Assembly: GCF_050409585.1 (NCBI RefSeq)
Contig: NZ_JBNUPE010000011.1
Span: 5,355 to 69,354, forward strand
Direction of reading: 5' to 3'
DNA length: 64,000 bases
DNA from: Facklamia sp050409585
GTDB lineage: Bacteria; Bacillota; Bacilli; Lactobacillales; Aerococcaceae
The notes under the pieces are model-generated. The model searched no databases. It was not told where the DNA came from and worked only from the letters and a program-made list of their open reading frames with translations. Both the position numbers and the translations under genes were made by a program. Position 1 is the first letter of the stretch; every line of letters starts with the position of its first letter. This document shows positions 43,869-52,750 of the stretch, in pieces.

Positions 43869-44931
43869 TGAGCTCCTCCAACTTTTGCGTTTGGTCATAT
43901 ACAACAAGGGCATCAATGATTTCATCGATATTGCCTTGCATAATAGAATCGAGTTGCTGAATGGTTAAGCCAATCCGATGGTCGGTCACACGGTTTTGTG
44001 GATAATTATATGTGCGAATTCGTTCAGATCGGTCTCCAGTACCTACTGCCAACTTTCTTTCAGAATCAAAAGCTTCTTGCTTTTCAGACTGCAGAATATC
44101 GTAAACACGTGTTCTTAATACTTTCATGGCTTTTTCTCTATTTTTTAATTGTGATCGCTCATCTTGCATAGCTACCACAACTCCTGTTGGGATATGAGTC
44201 ATTCGAACAGCTGAAGCTGTCTTGTTAACGTGCTGTCCACCAGCACCAGAAGCATTATAAATATCCACACGGATATCATTTTCATCTAAATCAAAATCGA
44301 TTTCCTCTTGTTCAGGCATTACCACTACTGTAGCAGTGGATGTATGAACCCGACCTTGCGATTCGGTTTCTGGTACACGTTGCACTCTATGTGCACCGTT
44401 TTCGAATTTTAGTTTGGAGTAGACTTTTTCGCCTGTAATCATTAAGGTTACTTCTTTGTATCCTCCAATGCCTGTAATATTGGCTGACATTAGTTCGACT
44501 TTCCAGCCCTGGGCTTCAGCAAACTTGGAGTACATGGTTAAAAGATCCCCTGCAAATAGTTGTGCTTCATCCCCACCGGCTGCTCCTCGAATTTCCATGA
44601 TAATGTTTTTGCCATCATTAGGATCTTCTGGCAACATCATCAATTTAATTTCTTCTTCTAATTGATCTTTTTCTTCCTTCAAATCAGAAAGTTCTAACTT
44701 GGCTAATTCTGCCATATCAGGGTCTAAATCGCCCGCTAACATTTCTTCTGTATCTGATAGTTCTTCATTGACTTGTTTATAACGACGAATTTTAGCTACC
44801 TTGGGTCTTAAATCGGATTCCTCAATCGATAACTTTCTTAATCGATCCGAATCAGATATAATTTCTGGATCACTCATCATTTCGATTACTTCCTCAAAAC
44901 GGAAGATTAATTGATCTAATTGTTCAAACAT
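43852..44931 (-). CDS. prfA: Peptide chain release factor 1
   Basis: RF1 terminates translation at UAA and UAG. The 359-residue protein contains the GGQ catalytic loop in NASGAGGQHVNKTASAVRM (residues ~225-243) and the codon-recognition region around residues 185-190. It starts 35 bases after tdk, and its tail encodes the ribosome site of prmC. Confidence 0.98.
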   Translation of the reverse strand: MFEQLDQLIFRFEEVIEMMSDPEIISDSDRLRKLSIEESDLRPKVAKIRRYKQVNEELSDTEEMLAGDLDPDMAELAKLELSDLKEEKDQLEEEIKLMMLPEDPNDGKNIIMEIRGAAGGDEAQLFAGDLLTMYSKFAEAQGWKVELMSANITGIGGYKEVTLMITGEKVYSKLKFENGAHRVQRVPETESQGRVHTSTATVVVMPEQEEIDFDLDENDIRVDIYNASGAGGQHVNKTASAVRMTHIPTGVVVAMQDERSQLKNREKAMKVLRTRVYDILQSEKQEAFDSERKLAVGTGDRSERIRTYNYPQNRVTDHRIGLTIQQLDSIMQGNIDEIIDALVVYDQTQKLEELNGQGA

Positions 44932-44966
44932 GACATTCTCCTCAATCTACTTATTAAAGTCTTTTT

Positions 44967-45545
44967 TTAAATTTTTCCAGGGTTTTTATAACATTTACGA
45001 CAAACAGGCAAATAAGCTTCATTGCCCCCTATTTGAATTTGGTCTCCTTCATAAACTGGTTGACCATCAAGAAACCTTAAATTCATAGTGGCTTTTTTAT
45101 GACAGAACCAACAAATTGTTTTAATTTCTTCGATTTTATCAGCATAAAGGAGCAAATATTTTGACCCTTCAAATAGTTCATTGGTAAAATCATTTTTCAA
45201 ACCAAAGGCCATGACCGGAATATTTAACTCATCGACAACCTTAGCTAATTCAATGATATGGTGTTTCTTTAAGAATTGTGCCTCATCAACCAAGACACAA
45301 AAAAGGCGGTCTTTTTGGTGAGAAGCCTTAATCTTTTCATAAAAGTTATCCTCATCAGAAATCGGAATAGCTTGTCGATTGAAACCTGTTCGTGAAGAAA
45401 CAATCCCTACCCCGTCACGGTTATCTATTGCTGAAGTATAGATTTGCACAGCTTTGTTTTGTTCTTCATAGTTATGAGCAACTTTAATAATTTCTATTGA
45501 TTTACCTGAATTCATTGCTCCATATTTAAAATAAAACTTAGCCAT
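44967..45545 (-). CDS. tdk: Thymidine kinase
   Basis: Phosphorylates thymidine with ATP. The 192-residue type II enzyme has the P-loop KYGAMNSGKS, LVDEAQFL (Walker B/catalytic Glu), FGLKNDF and the zinc-binding CWFC...CRKC, with all four cysteines. I start at MAKFYF (ATG 45543-45545): GAGGAG is seven bases upstream, whereas the ATG six bases earlier is one base from that site. It heads the tdk-prfA-prmC-sua5-glyA-upp series and is divergent from murT. Confidence 0.96.
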   Translation of the reverse strand: MAKFYFKYGAMNSGKSIEIIKVAHNYEEQNKAVQIYTSAIDNRDGVGIVSSRTGFNRQAIPISDEDNFYEKIKASHQKDRLFCVLVDEAQFLKKHHIIELAKVVDELNIPVMAFGLKNDFTNELFEGSKYLLLYADKIEEIKTICWFCHKKATMNLRFLDGQPVYEGDQIQIGGNEAYLPVCRKCYKNPGKI

Positions 45546-45740
45546 TACCATGCTCCTCTTGTCTGTAGTTTAATTCAACCTATTCATAATAGGTTATTTT
45601 TATTTAGAAAGTCAATCCTTCACACACTATTCTATTCTATCACATCCTATCACTTGTCAAAAGAGATTCTTTCTTCCAAATTTACTTGAGGACTGATAGA
45701 ATAATATTACTTGTATATTATGAAAAGTTGAGGTGGTAGT

Positions 45741-47081
45741 ATGCCATTACGTAGCCAAATCGCTCGTATTATTGGAAAGACAAGCCGTTATTTATTAACT
45801 AAATTCACTCAAGGAGGGTCCTCCTTACCTGGAAAAATTGCCCTTACTATAGAACCCGATCTCTTAAAAGAATTAGCCAACAATTATCAAGTTGTGGTTG
45901 TTACTGGCACAAACGGAAAAACGCTAACAACCTCTTTAATTGTTGAAATTTTAAAAGAAGTAGAGCCCTTAGTCATTACCAATCCCTCTGGATCAAATAT
46001 GCATCAAGGAATAGTAACTACGTTTTTACAAGCCCCTCGCTTAAAAGATGGCCAAAAAGGAATAGCCATTTTAGAAGTCGATGAAGGCTCTTTAAGCCAT
46101 GTGGTTAAAGCCATCCAACCGGAGTATTTTGTTTTTACAAATATTTTCCGCGACCAGTTGGATCGTTTTGGTGAGCTTCATACTATTTTTGATTTATTAA
46201 AAAATGCTGCTAAAAGTGTGCCTACAGCCAAAATTATTGCCAACGGCGATCTACCAATGTTTAATTCATTAGAAATAGAAAATGAGAAAATTTTCTTTGG
46301 TTTTGATCATCAAAAGGATGAACGGATTGTTCCGCATCATAATACCGATGGTTTACTTTGCCCAATATGCGATCATATCCTAACCTATAAAATGATTACT
46401 TATGCTAATTTAGGTAAATATTATTGCGAACATTGTGGTTTTAAACGTCCCAAATTAACTTATACCGTCGATCAAATTAATGAGCTGGCGCTTACCCACT
46501 CCCAATTTTCGATTAATGGCCAGTCCTTCACTTTACCAGTTGCTGGTAAGTATAATATTTATAATGCTTTAGCCGCTTATTCATTGACTAGAGAGCTAGG
46601 GTTAGATGATAGTGAGATTCGACAAGCTTTTGAAAAAGCTAAGAAAGTATTTGGTCGACAAGAAAGTATTCAAATAAAAGACAAAAAGGTTCTACTTAAT
46701 TTGGTGAAAAATCCGGTTGGTTTAGATCAAGTACTAGAACTGATTACTTTTGATCATCAACCCTTCACTTTAGTCAATATTCTAAATAATCAATATGCTG
46801 ATGGGACAGATGTTTCATGGATTTGGGACGGTAATTATGAACGATTAAAGACCATGCCAGTCGCTGAAGTCATCACCGCTGGTGATAAAGTAGATGATTT
46901 GACCAAGCGAATTGTTGTTGCGGGAATTGATGAAAATCAAATTAAAAAAGCTCACTCAATAGAAGAAATTTTCCAGCTGATTGAGCAAGCCAACACAGAA
47001 AACATTCATGTTTTAGCAACTTATACTGCCATGCTTCAATTAAGAGAAGAACTAAAAAAGCAGGGCTATCTAAATCATTGA
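45741..47081 (+). CDS. murT: Lipid II isoglutaminyl synthase, MurT subunit
   Basis: With GatD, MurT amidates D-Glu of lipid II to D-isoglutamine. The 446-residue protein is a Mur-ligase relative: ATP loop VVTGTNGKTLTT near residue 54, a four-cysteine ribbon insert (CPICDH...CEHCGF, residues ~213-240) and a C-terminal DUF1727 domain with an Asn/Asp-rich NNQYADGTDVSWIWD. Its start has GAGGTGG upstream. gatD follows after 13 bases. Amidation is generally needed for efficient crosslinking in Gram-positives. Confidence 0.96.
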   Translation: MPLRSQIARIIGKTSRYLLTKFTQGGSSLPGKIALTIEPDLLKELANNYQVVVVTGTNGKTLTTSLIVEILKEVEPLVITNPSGSNMHQGIVTTFLQAPRLKDGQKGIAILEVDEGSLSHVVKAIQPEYFVFTNIFRDQLDRFGELHTIFDLLKNAAKSVPTAKIIANGDLPMFNSLEIENEKIFFGFDHQKDERIVPHHNTDGLLCPICDHILTYKMITYANLGKYYCEHCGFKRPKLTYTVDQINELALTHSQFSINGQSFTLPVAGKYNIYNALAAYSLTRELGLDDSEIRQAFEKAKKVFGRQESIQIKDKKVLLNLVKNPVGLDQVLELITFDHQPFTLVNILNNQYADGTDVSWIWDGNYERLKTMPVAEVITAGDKVDDLTKRIVVAGIDENQIKKAHSIEEIFQLIEQANTENIHVLATYTAMLQLREELKKQGYLNH

Positions 47082-47094
47082 GAGGAAGAAGTGA

Positions 47095-47763
47095 ATGAAA
47101 ACTTTTAGAATTTGTCACTTATATGGTAATTTACTTAATACATATGGTGATAATGGAAATTTACTGATGCTTCAATACCATGCCCAAAAAAGAGGGATGG
47201 ATGTATTAACTGAAGTGGTAACAATTGATGACCTTTTTGATCCTACTGCCTATGATTTAGTCTTTTTTGGTGGTGGACAAGATTACGAGCAAAAGGTAAT
47301 TGCTAAACAGATCCAATCCATCCGACCTGGTTTGCAAGAATTCATTGAAAAAGATGGTGTCGTTCTAGCAATTTGTGGTGGTTATCAACTCTTAGGTCAT
47401 TATTATGTTAATGCTAAAGGAGAAAAAATACCGGGACTTGGTATTCTTGACCATTTTACTGAAAGACAAATCAACCACCGCTTTACCGGTGATACCAAAA
47501 TCTATTCTGACTATTTTAAGCGCGAACTCATCGGGTTCGAGAACCACAATGGTGTGACTCATTTAGGAAAAAATCAAAAAGCTTTCGGAAAAGTCATTCA
47601 AGGATATGGGAATAATGGTAAAGACCAAACTGAAGGGACCCATTACCGCAATACTTTTGGCAGTTATTTTCACGGCCCCTTATTAGTTAAAAACGATTGG
47701 TTGACTGATGAGTTAATTGATTTAGCTCTTTCTAATCAACAGACTCCTAAAGTTGAAGCCTAA
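47095..47763 (+). CDS. gatD: Lipid II isoglutaminyl synthase, glutaminase subunit GatD
   Basis: A class I glutamine amidotransferase-like domain supplying ammonia to MurT. The 222-residue protein starts with RICHLYGNLLNTYGDNGN. It has the nucleophilic cysteine in AICGGYQLLG (C ~94) and the catalytic His in NTFGSYFHGPLL. The last codons double as the left arm of the terminator hairpin. It is paired with murT. Confidence 0.96.
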   Translation: MKTFRICHLYGNLLNTYGDNGNLLMLQYHAQKRGMDVLTEVVTIDDLFDPTAYDLVFFGGGQDYEQKVIAKQIQSIRPGLQEFIEKDGVVLAICGGYQLLGHYYVNAKGEKIPGLGILDHFTERQINHRFTGDTKIYSDYFKRELIGFENHNGVTHLGKNQKAFGKVIQGYGNNGKDQTEGTHYRNTFGSYFHGPLLVKNDWLTDELIDLALSNQQTPKVEA

Positions 47764-47795
47764 GGCAATTAAAGCCAAAGGCTTCAACTTTTTTC
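47750..47795 (+). terminator. Rho-independent terminator overlapping the gatD stop
   Basis: AGTTGAAGCC, which includes the last gatD codons, pairs with GGCTTCAACT about 20 bases later and is followed by TTTTTTC. It separates murT-gatD from fetA-fetB. Confidence 0.9.
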
Positions 47796-47835
47796 TAGTT
47801 AGCTTTAATAAGAGTCACCCTCATGTTAAAATAAA

Positions 47836-47850
47836 TGATAATGATTCTAA
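47836..47850 (+). promoter_or_regulatory. Fur/PerR-type operator candidate upstream of fetAB
   Basis: TGATAATGATTCTAA lies 14 bases before the fetA ATG. It matches 12 of 14 defined positions of the Bacillus Fur 7-1-7 box and equally 12 of 14 of the PerR box TTATAATNATTATAA. It also overlaps a possible -10 (GATAAT). Which regulator would bind cannot be decided from the sequence. Confidence 0.45.
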
Positions 47851-47863
47851 AAAGGAGTATATT

Positions 47864-48526
47864 ATGTCAAATATTCTTACAGTCAAAGATCTTACTATTC
47901 AAAGTTCAAAGAAAACAATTATTTCTGACTTGTCTTTTAAGATTGAAAAAGGGGATTTTGTTTCTATCAATGGCCCTTCTGGATCAGGAAAATCAACCCT
48001 CTTAAAAGAAATTGTTTACTTAAATGCCCCTAACCTAAGCCGATCAGGGTCTATTTTTTTTGAAGAGAAAGAAATTGACCAGTATCCACCCATTGAACTG
48101 AGACAAAAAATTTCCTACTGCTTCCAAACAGCTCAATTGTTTGGTCGAGATGTATGGGATAATTTGTCCTTCCCTTATGAAATTCGCGATTTACCCGCTG
48201 ATAAAGATCGTATTGTTCAATTATTGCAAGAAGTAGAACTTTCAAGCGATTATTTAAGCAAAGAAATTAATAGTTTATCTGGAGGAGAAAAACAACGGGT
48301 TGCTCTTATTCGAAATTTAATTTTTCCGCCGGAAATTTTATTATTAGATGAAATTACCTCTGCTCTTGATCAAAGAACCAGAGAAATACTATGGCGTTGG
48401 CTACTCAACTATATTGACAAAGAAGGAATTACTACTCTTTTAATTAGTCATTTAGACAAGGACCACCAGCTTGCTAATCGCGAAGTTTATATATCGAAAA
48501 ATATCGATGAAAGCGAGGAAGAATAA
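47864..48526 (+). CDS. ABC transporter ATP-binding protein, FetA/YbbL-like
   Basis: A 220-residue ATPase with Walker A GPSGSGKST, the Q-loop in SYCFQTAQLFG, signature LSGGEKQRVALIRN and Walker B ILLLDEITSALD. I use the ATG at 47864 with AAAGGAG upstream; longer in-frame extensions run back into the terminator. It overlaps the next gene (TAATG), a UPF0014/FetB permease. In E. coli FetAB exports iron and protects against peroxide. Substrate here is inferred from that pairing. Confidence 0.88.
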   Translation: MSNILTVKDLTIQSSKKTIISDLSFKIEKGDFVSINGPSGSGKSTLLKEIVYLNAPNLSRSGSIFFEEKEIDQYPPIELRQKISYCFQTAQLFGRDVWDNLSFPYEIRDLPADKDRIVQLLQEVELSSDYLSKEINSLSGGEKQRVALIRNLIFPPEILLLDEITSALDQRTREILWRWLLNYIDKEGITTLLISHLDKDHQLANREVYISKNIDESEEE

Positions 48527-49311
48527 TGACTCAGAATCTTCAAGTTAGTCCGCTTACTTTAGCCCTTTCTTTTTCCCTTGTTTTAATAACCTTTTATATT
48601 TCATATAAAGAACAACTGGACCTTTGGAAAGATTTATTGATTGCCATAGTAAGAGTTATTTTACAATTATTAATTGTAGGCTATGTCTTAGAACAAGTCT
48701 TCTCTATCGATAACGCTTTGCTTACTGTAGCCATGGTTGCGGTTATTATTTTCAATGCCGCTTGGAATGCTTCTAAGCACGGTAAAGGAATAAATAAAGC
48801 CTTCGCCATTTCTTTATCAGCAATCGGAATTGGATCACTCACTAGTTTAGCAATATTAGTCTTATCTGGTTCTCTAAAATTTACCCCTTCCCAAGTGGTT
48901 CCAATCACAGGGATGATTTCTGGGACGGCCATGACGGCTCTCGGTTTAACCTATAGAAATTTGAAACAGCTTTTTGAAGATCATAGACAGGCATTTCTAG
49001 AAATGCTAGCCTTAGGAGCAAGTCCACAGCAAGCTAGCACGCATATTAAAAAACTGGCCGTTAAATCTGGTATTCAGCCAACCATCGATAGCGTGAAAAC
49101 TACAGGAGTTGTCACCTTGCCGGGTATGATGTCGGGTTTAATTTTTGCCGGTGTCGATCCAACCAAGGCAATTATGTATCAAATGATGATCTCCTTTACT
49201 TTATTAGGTACCACTTCACTGGTCTCAGCAACTTCCGCTCATTTAGCTATTCGTACTTTTTTCAATGATCGCTATCAATTAACCTTCATGCCAGAAAATG
49301 ATAAAAAATAA
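48526..49311 (+). CDS. FetB family (UPF0014) ABC transporter permease, putative iron exporter
   Basis: A 261-residue protein with about seven membrane segments and the family landmarks SYKEQLDLWKDLLIAIVRV, VPITGMISGTAMTALGLTYRN and GVVTLPGMMSGLIFAG. The ATG shares an A with the stop of the ATPase gene, so the two are translationally coupled. Family members in E. coli (FetB) and plants (ALS-type) move metals. Iron export is the best guess, supported by the Fur/PerR-like site upstream. Confidence 0.87.
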   Translation: MTQNLQVSPLTLALSFSLVLITFYISYKEQLDLWKDLLIAIVRVILQLLIVGYVLEQVFSIDNALLTVAMVAVIIFNAAWNASKHGKGINKAFAISLSAIGIGSLTSLAILVLSGSLKFTPSQVVPITGMISGTAMTALGLTYRNLKQLFEDHRQAFLEMLALGASPQQASTHIKKLAVKSGIQPTIDSVKTTGVVTLPGMMSGLIFAGVDPTKAIMYQMMISFTLLGTTSLVSATSAHLAIRTFFNDRYQLTFMPENDKK

Positions 49312-49317
49312 AGTAAA

Positions 49318-49351
49318 ATAAAATCCCCAAGAGGGGTTTCTTGGGGATTAT
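49318..49351 (-). terminator. Terminator between fetB and nagA
   Basis: AATCCCCAAG pairs with CTTGGGGATT around an eight-base loop. Downstream on the minus strand is TTTTATTTTA, so it best serves nagA. On the plus strand the tail is weaker, but it may also end fetAB. Confidence 0.85.
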
Positions 49352-49352
49352 T

Positions 49353-50507
49353 CTATACTCGATATCTTAATTGGCCATCTAAGTAGGTTGCTTGTAAGTC
49401 AGCATTTTGATTAAGAACAATAAAATCAGCTGCTATATCTTTTCTTATTGAGCCACATTCAGCTTGAATTCCGACAGAACGCGCTGGATTTAGACTCGCC
49501 ATCCGAATTGCTTGGTCGACTGTTGCTAGTTCCCATTTAATCATGTTTTGAACGCCTTGTATCAGTTCTAGAATAGAGCCCGCGAGGCTTCCTCCTTCAA
49601 CTAATCGCGCTGTTCCTTCGCTTACCATTACATCAAACTCACCTAAACGGGAGATGCCTTCTCCCATGCCACCGGCTCGCATACAATCAGTAATTAAAAC
49701 TGTCTCTTCTAGTCCTCTAGCTTTAAGTGCAATTTCAATAGCAGCTGGGTGAACATGGTGGCCGTCGGCTATGATTTCAGCAAAAACATCTTTCAAGCTA
49801 AGTGCCGCGCCAACCATACCAGGATTGCGATGGTGCAAACCTGACATACCATTGTATAAATGAATAAAAATATCAGCACCTGCCTCTACTGCAGCTTTTG
49901 CTTGATCATAACTAGCATCTGAATGGGCAAGAGCAGTATGGACTCCTTGGGCTTTGGCATATTCAATAAATGGAATGACTCCTTGACGTTCTGGTGCAAT
50001 TGCAATTTTATTGACTAAACCCCCTGACAATTTTATCCATTCACTTAATGCATCAATCGAGGGATCACTCATGTATTTGGGATTTTGTGCCCCTTTATAT
50101 TTTTCTGTAAAGAAAGGTCCTTCTAAAAAGATTCCTCGGACTTTAGCTCCCTGACAGGTTTGATAATTTGTTTTGATCATCGAACATACTGCATTTAAAC
50201 GCTCAATCGAATCGGTTAAAGTTGTTGGCAAAAAGGAGGTCACTCCGCAAGTCAATAATTGGTCAGAAATATGGCGCAGACCTTCAGGATCATTATCCAT
50301 AATATCGTAACCTTGATAGCCGTGGATATGTGTATCCACTAAACCAGGAGCAATTATCAGATTCTCATAATCTTTTATTCGCTCAACATTTGCTGGCAAA
50401 TCACTCACAATTTCGCCAAACTTACCCTCATCTGTTACTTCAAGAAAGGCTTCCTCAACTACTGAACTATCTAATATAATTTGCTTTGCTTTATAGTATT
50501 TACTCAT
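49353..50507 (-). CDS. nagA: N-acetylglucosamine-6-phosphate deacetylase
   Basis: Deacetylates GlcNAc-6-P to glucosamine-6-P in amino sugar and wall recycling. The 384-residue amidohydrolase has the metal motif DTHIHGYQGYD (residues ~57-67), EGPFF (metal Glu), the histidines in ALAHSDA and HLYNGMSGLHHRNPG, and the catalytic Asp in VLITDCMRAGG. It stands alone here: nagB is not adjacent. ATG 50507 is preceded by GAGGAGTGATGGT. Confidence 0.96.
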   Translation of the reverse strand: MSKYYKAKQIILDSSVVEEAFLEVTDEGKFGEIVSDLPANVERIKDYENLIIAPGLVDTHIHGYQGYDIMDNDPEGLRHISDQLLTCGVTSFLPTTLTDSIERLNAVCSMIKTNYQTCQGAKVRGIFLEGPFFTEKYKGAQNPKYMSDPSIDALSEWIKLSGGLVNKIAIAPERQGVIPFIEYAKAQGVHTALAHSDASYDQAKAAVEAGADIFIHLYNGMSGLHHRNPGMVGAALSLKDVFAEIIADGHHVHPAAIEIALKARGLEETVLITDCMRAGGMGEGISRLGEFDVMVSEGTARLVEGGSLAGSILELIQGVQNMIKWELATVDQAIRMASLNPARSVGIQAECGSIRKDIAADFIVLNQNADLQATYLDGQLRYRV

Positions 50508-50615
50508 ACCATCACTCCTCTTACTACATATTATACTTGTTTTTGAAAATTATAGAATAATTTTGCTAATAACTATGCTGTGATGAGATAGATAAGTTTA
50601 TATAGGAGTTTAAAA

Positions 50616-51317
50616 TTGATTAAAGCAATAGGTTTTGACTTAGATGATACACTCTATGATCGAAGTGCCATTTATCAGCAGGTATATGAAGCCTTTCAAT
50701 CAGACAACTCTTATAACATCCCCTTTGATTCTTTTAATCCTGTCTACCAGCATTATTCGAAAAATCTTTACCAATCCTTTATTGCCGATAACTGTAGTAA
50801 ACTTCATTATCAATTGCAGCGGACTATTGATGCTTTTAGCACTTTCGAGCATGAAATTCACTTAGATCCAGCTCATAGTTTTCTTGATCTATACAAGGAT
50901 TGCAAAAAATATCTAACGCTTCGTCCAAATTTTCATGAATGCTTGCTCCACCTTAAAGAAAGTTCTGTAGAACTCTTTATACTGACTAAAGGAGCCAATG
51001 CTGGTCAAAGGAGTAAAATTGAAGTGCTCGGCTTAAGGCAATACTTTGATGAGGATCAAAATTTCATATCGGAAAACTTGGCTTATTCGAAAGCTGATGT
51101 TGAAATTTTCAATAAAATTACTAACTCACTTGCTTGCGCAAAAGATGAAATTATTTATAGTAGAGTTGATTAGACCAATGACATCGAAGGATCTTTAAAT
51201 AGTGGTTGGCAAGCTATTTACTTTAATGTCCATAACAAACCTGGTAGGAATGATCATCCCTATCTTAAAGCAATCCAATTTGAACAGGACCTTTGTAATT
51301 TACTATCCAATCTTTAA
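50616..51317 (+). pseudogene. HAD-family hydrolase interrupted by an in-frame TAG in motif IV
   Basis: The frame opens at a TTG (AGGAG seven bases upstream) with motif I GFDLDDTLYD, and continues with cap-domain residues and motif II FILTKGA. It stops at TAG (51171-51173) after 185 codons. The same frame resumes without any shift, reading TNDIEGSLNSGWQAIYFN and on to a TAA at 51315-51317, which gives the normal ~233-residue length. At the break the family has VGDSxxNDI; here it reads SRVD-stop-TNDI, so the catalytic GD is lost as well as the frame being stopped. This looks like a recently inactivated phosphatase gene. A sequencing error cannot be excluded. Confidence 0.8.
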
Positions 51318-51350
51318 AAAAAATCCGAGCAAATTGCTCGGACTTTTTTT
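51316..51350. terminator. Bidirectional terminator
   Basis: TCCGAGCAA / TTGCTCGGA hairpin with a run of A on the left and T7 on the right. It can end both the HAD gene (plus) and the acidic secreted-protein gene (minus). Confidence 0.93.
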
Positions 51351-51368
51351 ACGTCTATTCATATAAAA

Positions 51369-52481
51369 TTATTGTTCAGAAGTTGTTTCTTCATTTTCTT
51401 CTGTTGTATCTGAATCTTCATTTCCTTCAGATTCCTCTGTAGTTGTTTCTTCATGTCCTTCAGATTCCTCTGTAGTTGTTTCTTCGTTAGAAGGAGCATC
51501 TTGACCACCATTGTTTGACTCTTGGGGACTAGTTACTGCATTCCCTTCACTATCTACCGCTTCTTCAACTTCACTGCCTTCAACTTTTAGAACTTCTAAA
51601 GTTGTAGCATCTAAAGTAATGGTCATCATTTTTCCTTCGGTTGGTTCTTCAGTGTTTTCATAAACAAATACGGCCACTTCAGTGACATCTGTTTCTTCAT
51701 TAACTGAATAAACAAATTCTAATGCTTCACCCATGCCAGCTTCTTCTTCAGCGGCTTCTTTAATTTCGTCAAAACCAGCAAGATCTTCAAAATCAATAGT
51801 AGCTAAAGGCTCATCAGACATTTCCTCTTCAGTATCAGATTCGCTTTCTTCATTGTCTGACATCATATCATCCATTGCATCTTCTGCATCTGACATCATA
51901 TCATCCATTGCATCTTCTGCATCTGACATCATGTCATCCATAGTATCTTCAGCTTCAGACATCCTATCTTCAACTTCGTTTTCGTCTTCAGGGATTTCTT
52001 CTTTCGTACGAGCATCATAAGAAACAGTTACATCTTCCATTGCTTCTTCATCTGTACCTTCAATCGTAATTTTAAATGGATCTACCTCATCCATTTCGTC
52101 TTCAGTCATTTCTTCATCTGACATTTCATCTTGGGTCATTTCTTCTTCAGATTCGTCATCAGCCATTCCCATTTCTGACTCGACTTTGACAGATAGATCA
52201 TCTTCTTCATCTTCTTCTAAAGGTTGGATGATAATACGATTAATTCCAACTTCTGGATAATCTTCTTGATACTTTTTAACGATTTCTTCCAAAGCTTTCT
52301 GCATTGGACTTACTTCTTCTTCATCTTCTTCAACTGTTGTTTCTTCCATAGAATCTTCAATCATTGAGTCCACAGTTGTTTCACTATCTTCTTGAGCAAA
52401 GATAGATACAGTTGGAGCTATAGCTCCTAAGGTGATAGCGCTCATTGAAATTAAAACTAATTTTTTAAAAGATTTTTTCAT
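51369..52481 (-). CDS. Secreted, highly acidic repeat protein of unknown function
   Basis: A 370-residue protein with a Sec signal peptide (MKKSFKKLVLISMSAITLGA... cleaved near SIFA-QE) and then an extremely Glu/Asp-rich chain. I start at the ATG 52479-52481 with AAAGGAG ten bases upstream. Three 11-residue units of the type MSDAEDAMDDM (DNA 51864-51962) and two of EETTTEESEG(H/N) (51420-51485) are visible. Between them, the stretch from DFEDLAGFDEIKEAA to TLEVLKVEGSE resembles a PepSY-like fold. There is no LPXTG, lipobox or further membrane segment, so release to the medium or ionic wall binding is expected. The function is unknown. Confidence 0.8.
   Translation of the reverse strand: MKKSFKKLVLISMSAITLGAIAPTVSIFAQEDSETTVDSMIEDSMEETTVEEDEEEVSPMQKALEEIVKKYQEDYPEVGINRIIIQPLEEDEEDDLSVKVESEMGMADDESEEEMTQDEMSDEEMTEDEMDEVDPFKITIEGTDEEAMEDVTVSYDARTKEEIPEDENEVEDRMSEAEDTMDDMMSDAEDAMDDMMSDAEDAMDDMMSDNEESESDTEEEMSDEPLATIDFEDLAGFDEIKEAAEEEAGMGEALEFVYSVNEETDVTEVAVFVYENTEEPTEGKMMTITLDATTLEVLKVEGSEVEEAVDSEGNAVTSPQESNNGGQDAPSNEETTTEESEGHEETTTEESEGNEDSDTTEENEETTSEQ
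51420..51485 (-). repeat. Two 33-bp tandem repeats in the acidic secreted-protein gene
   Basis: Units 51420-51452 and 51453-51485 differ at about one base and encode EETTTEESEGN and EETTTEESEGH. Copy number could change without breaking the frame. Confidence 0.85.
51864..51962 (-). repeat. Three 33-bp tandem repeats in the acidic secreted-protein gene
   Basis: Units of 33 bases (11 residues) encode MSEAEDTMDDM, MSDAEDAMDDM and MSDAEDAMDDM. The latter two are nearly identical in DNA. A partial fourth (MSDNEES) follows. Confidence 0.88.
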
Positions 52482-52705
52482 TATAAAATCGCTCCTTTGT
52501 TCTTCTAGTATGTCTTCATCATACATCCTATATTCTATTTATGCTAGTAATTTGCTTAGAAATAATGATGATTTTTTTAAGAATATTATTCCCATCCCTA
52601 TTGTAGATGCTTTTATATCAGTGTTTGTCGGAGTTTACTTTTTAATCCACAAACGAACACTCTTCTAATTTTGTTCACAATTTATTCATAATTATTATTT
52701 ATGAA

Positions 52706-52741
52706 TGAAAAATAGCGTTGGTAAACAAGCCAACGCTATTA
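52706..52741 (-). terminator. Rho-independent terminator after tdh
   Basis: AATAGCGTTGG pairs with CCAACGCTATT around a seven- to nine-base loop on the minus strand, followed by TTTTTC. It lies ten bases after the tdh stop. The rest of 52482-52705 holds no gene I can support, only the upstream region of the secreted-protein gene. Confidence 0.9.
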
Positions 52742-52750
52742 AGTCAAAAA

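Noticed and set aside
47753..47863. Longer N-terminus for the FetA-like ATPase
   Set aside because: The upstream frame runs through the gatD terminator and has no ribosome site. ATG 47864 has AAAGGAG and fits the family.
51864..51962. CRISPR-like array from regularly spaced 33-bp repeats
   Set aside because: The units are directly adjacent without spacers, keep the reading frame and encode an acidic peptide repeat. No cas genes occur.
51733..52020. Ser/Ile-rich plus-strand frame opposite the acidic repeats
   Set aside because: It is the complement of the GAT/GAA-rich repeats, so its open frame is a composition artefact.
52432..52668. 78-codon plus-strand frame ending in a hydrophobic segment
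   Set aside because: It lies mostly opposite the signal peptide of the acidic secreted protein and its promoter region, with no convincing start. The hydrophobicity is likely a by-product.
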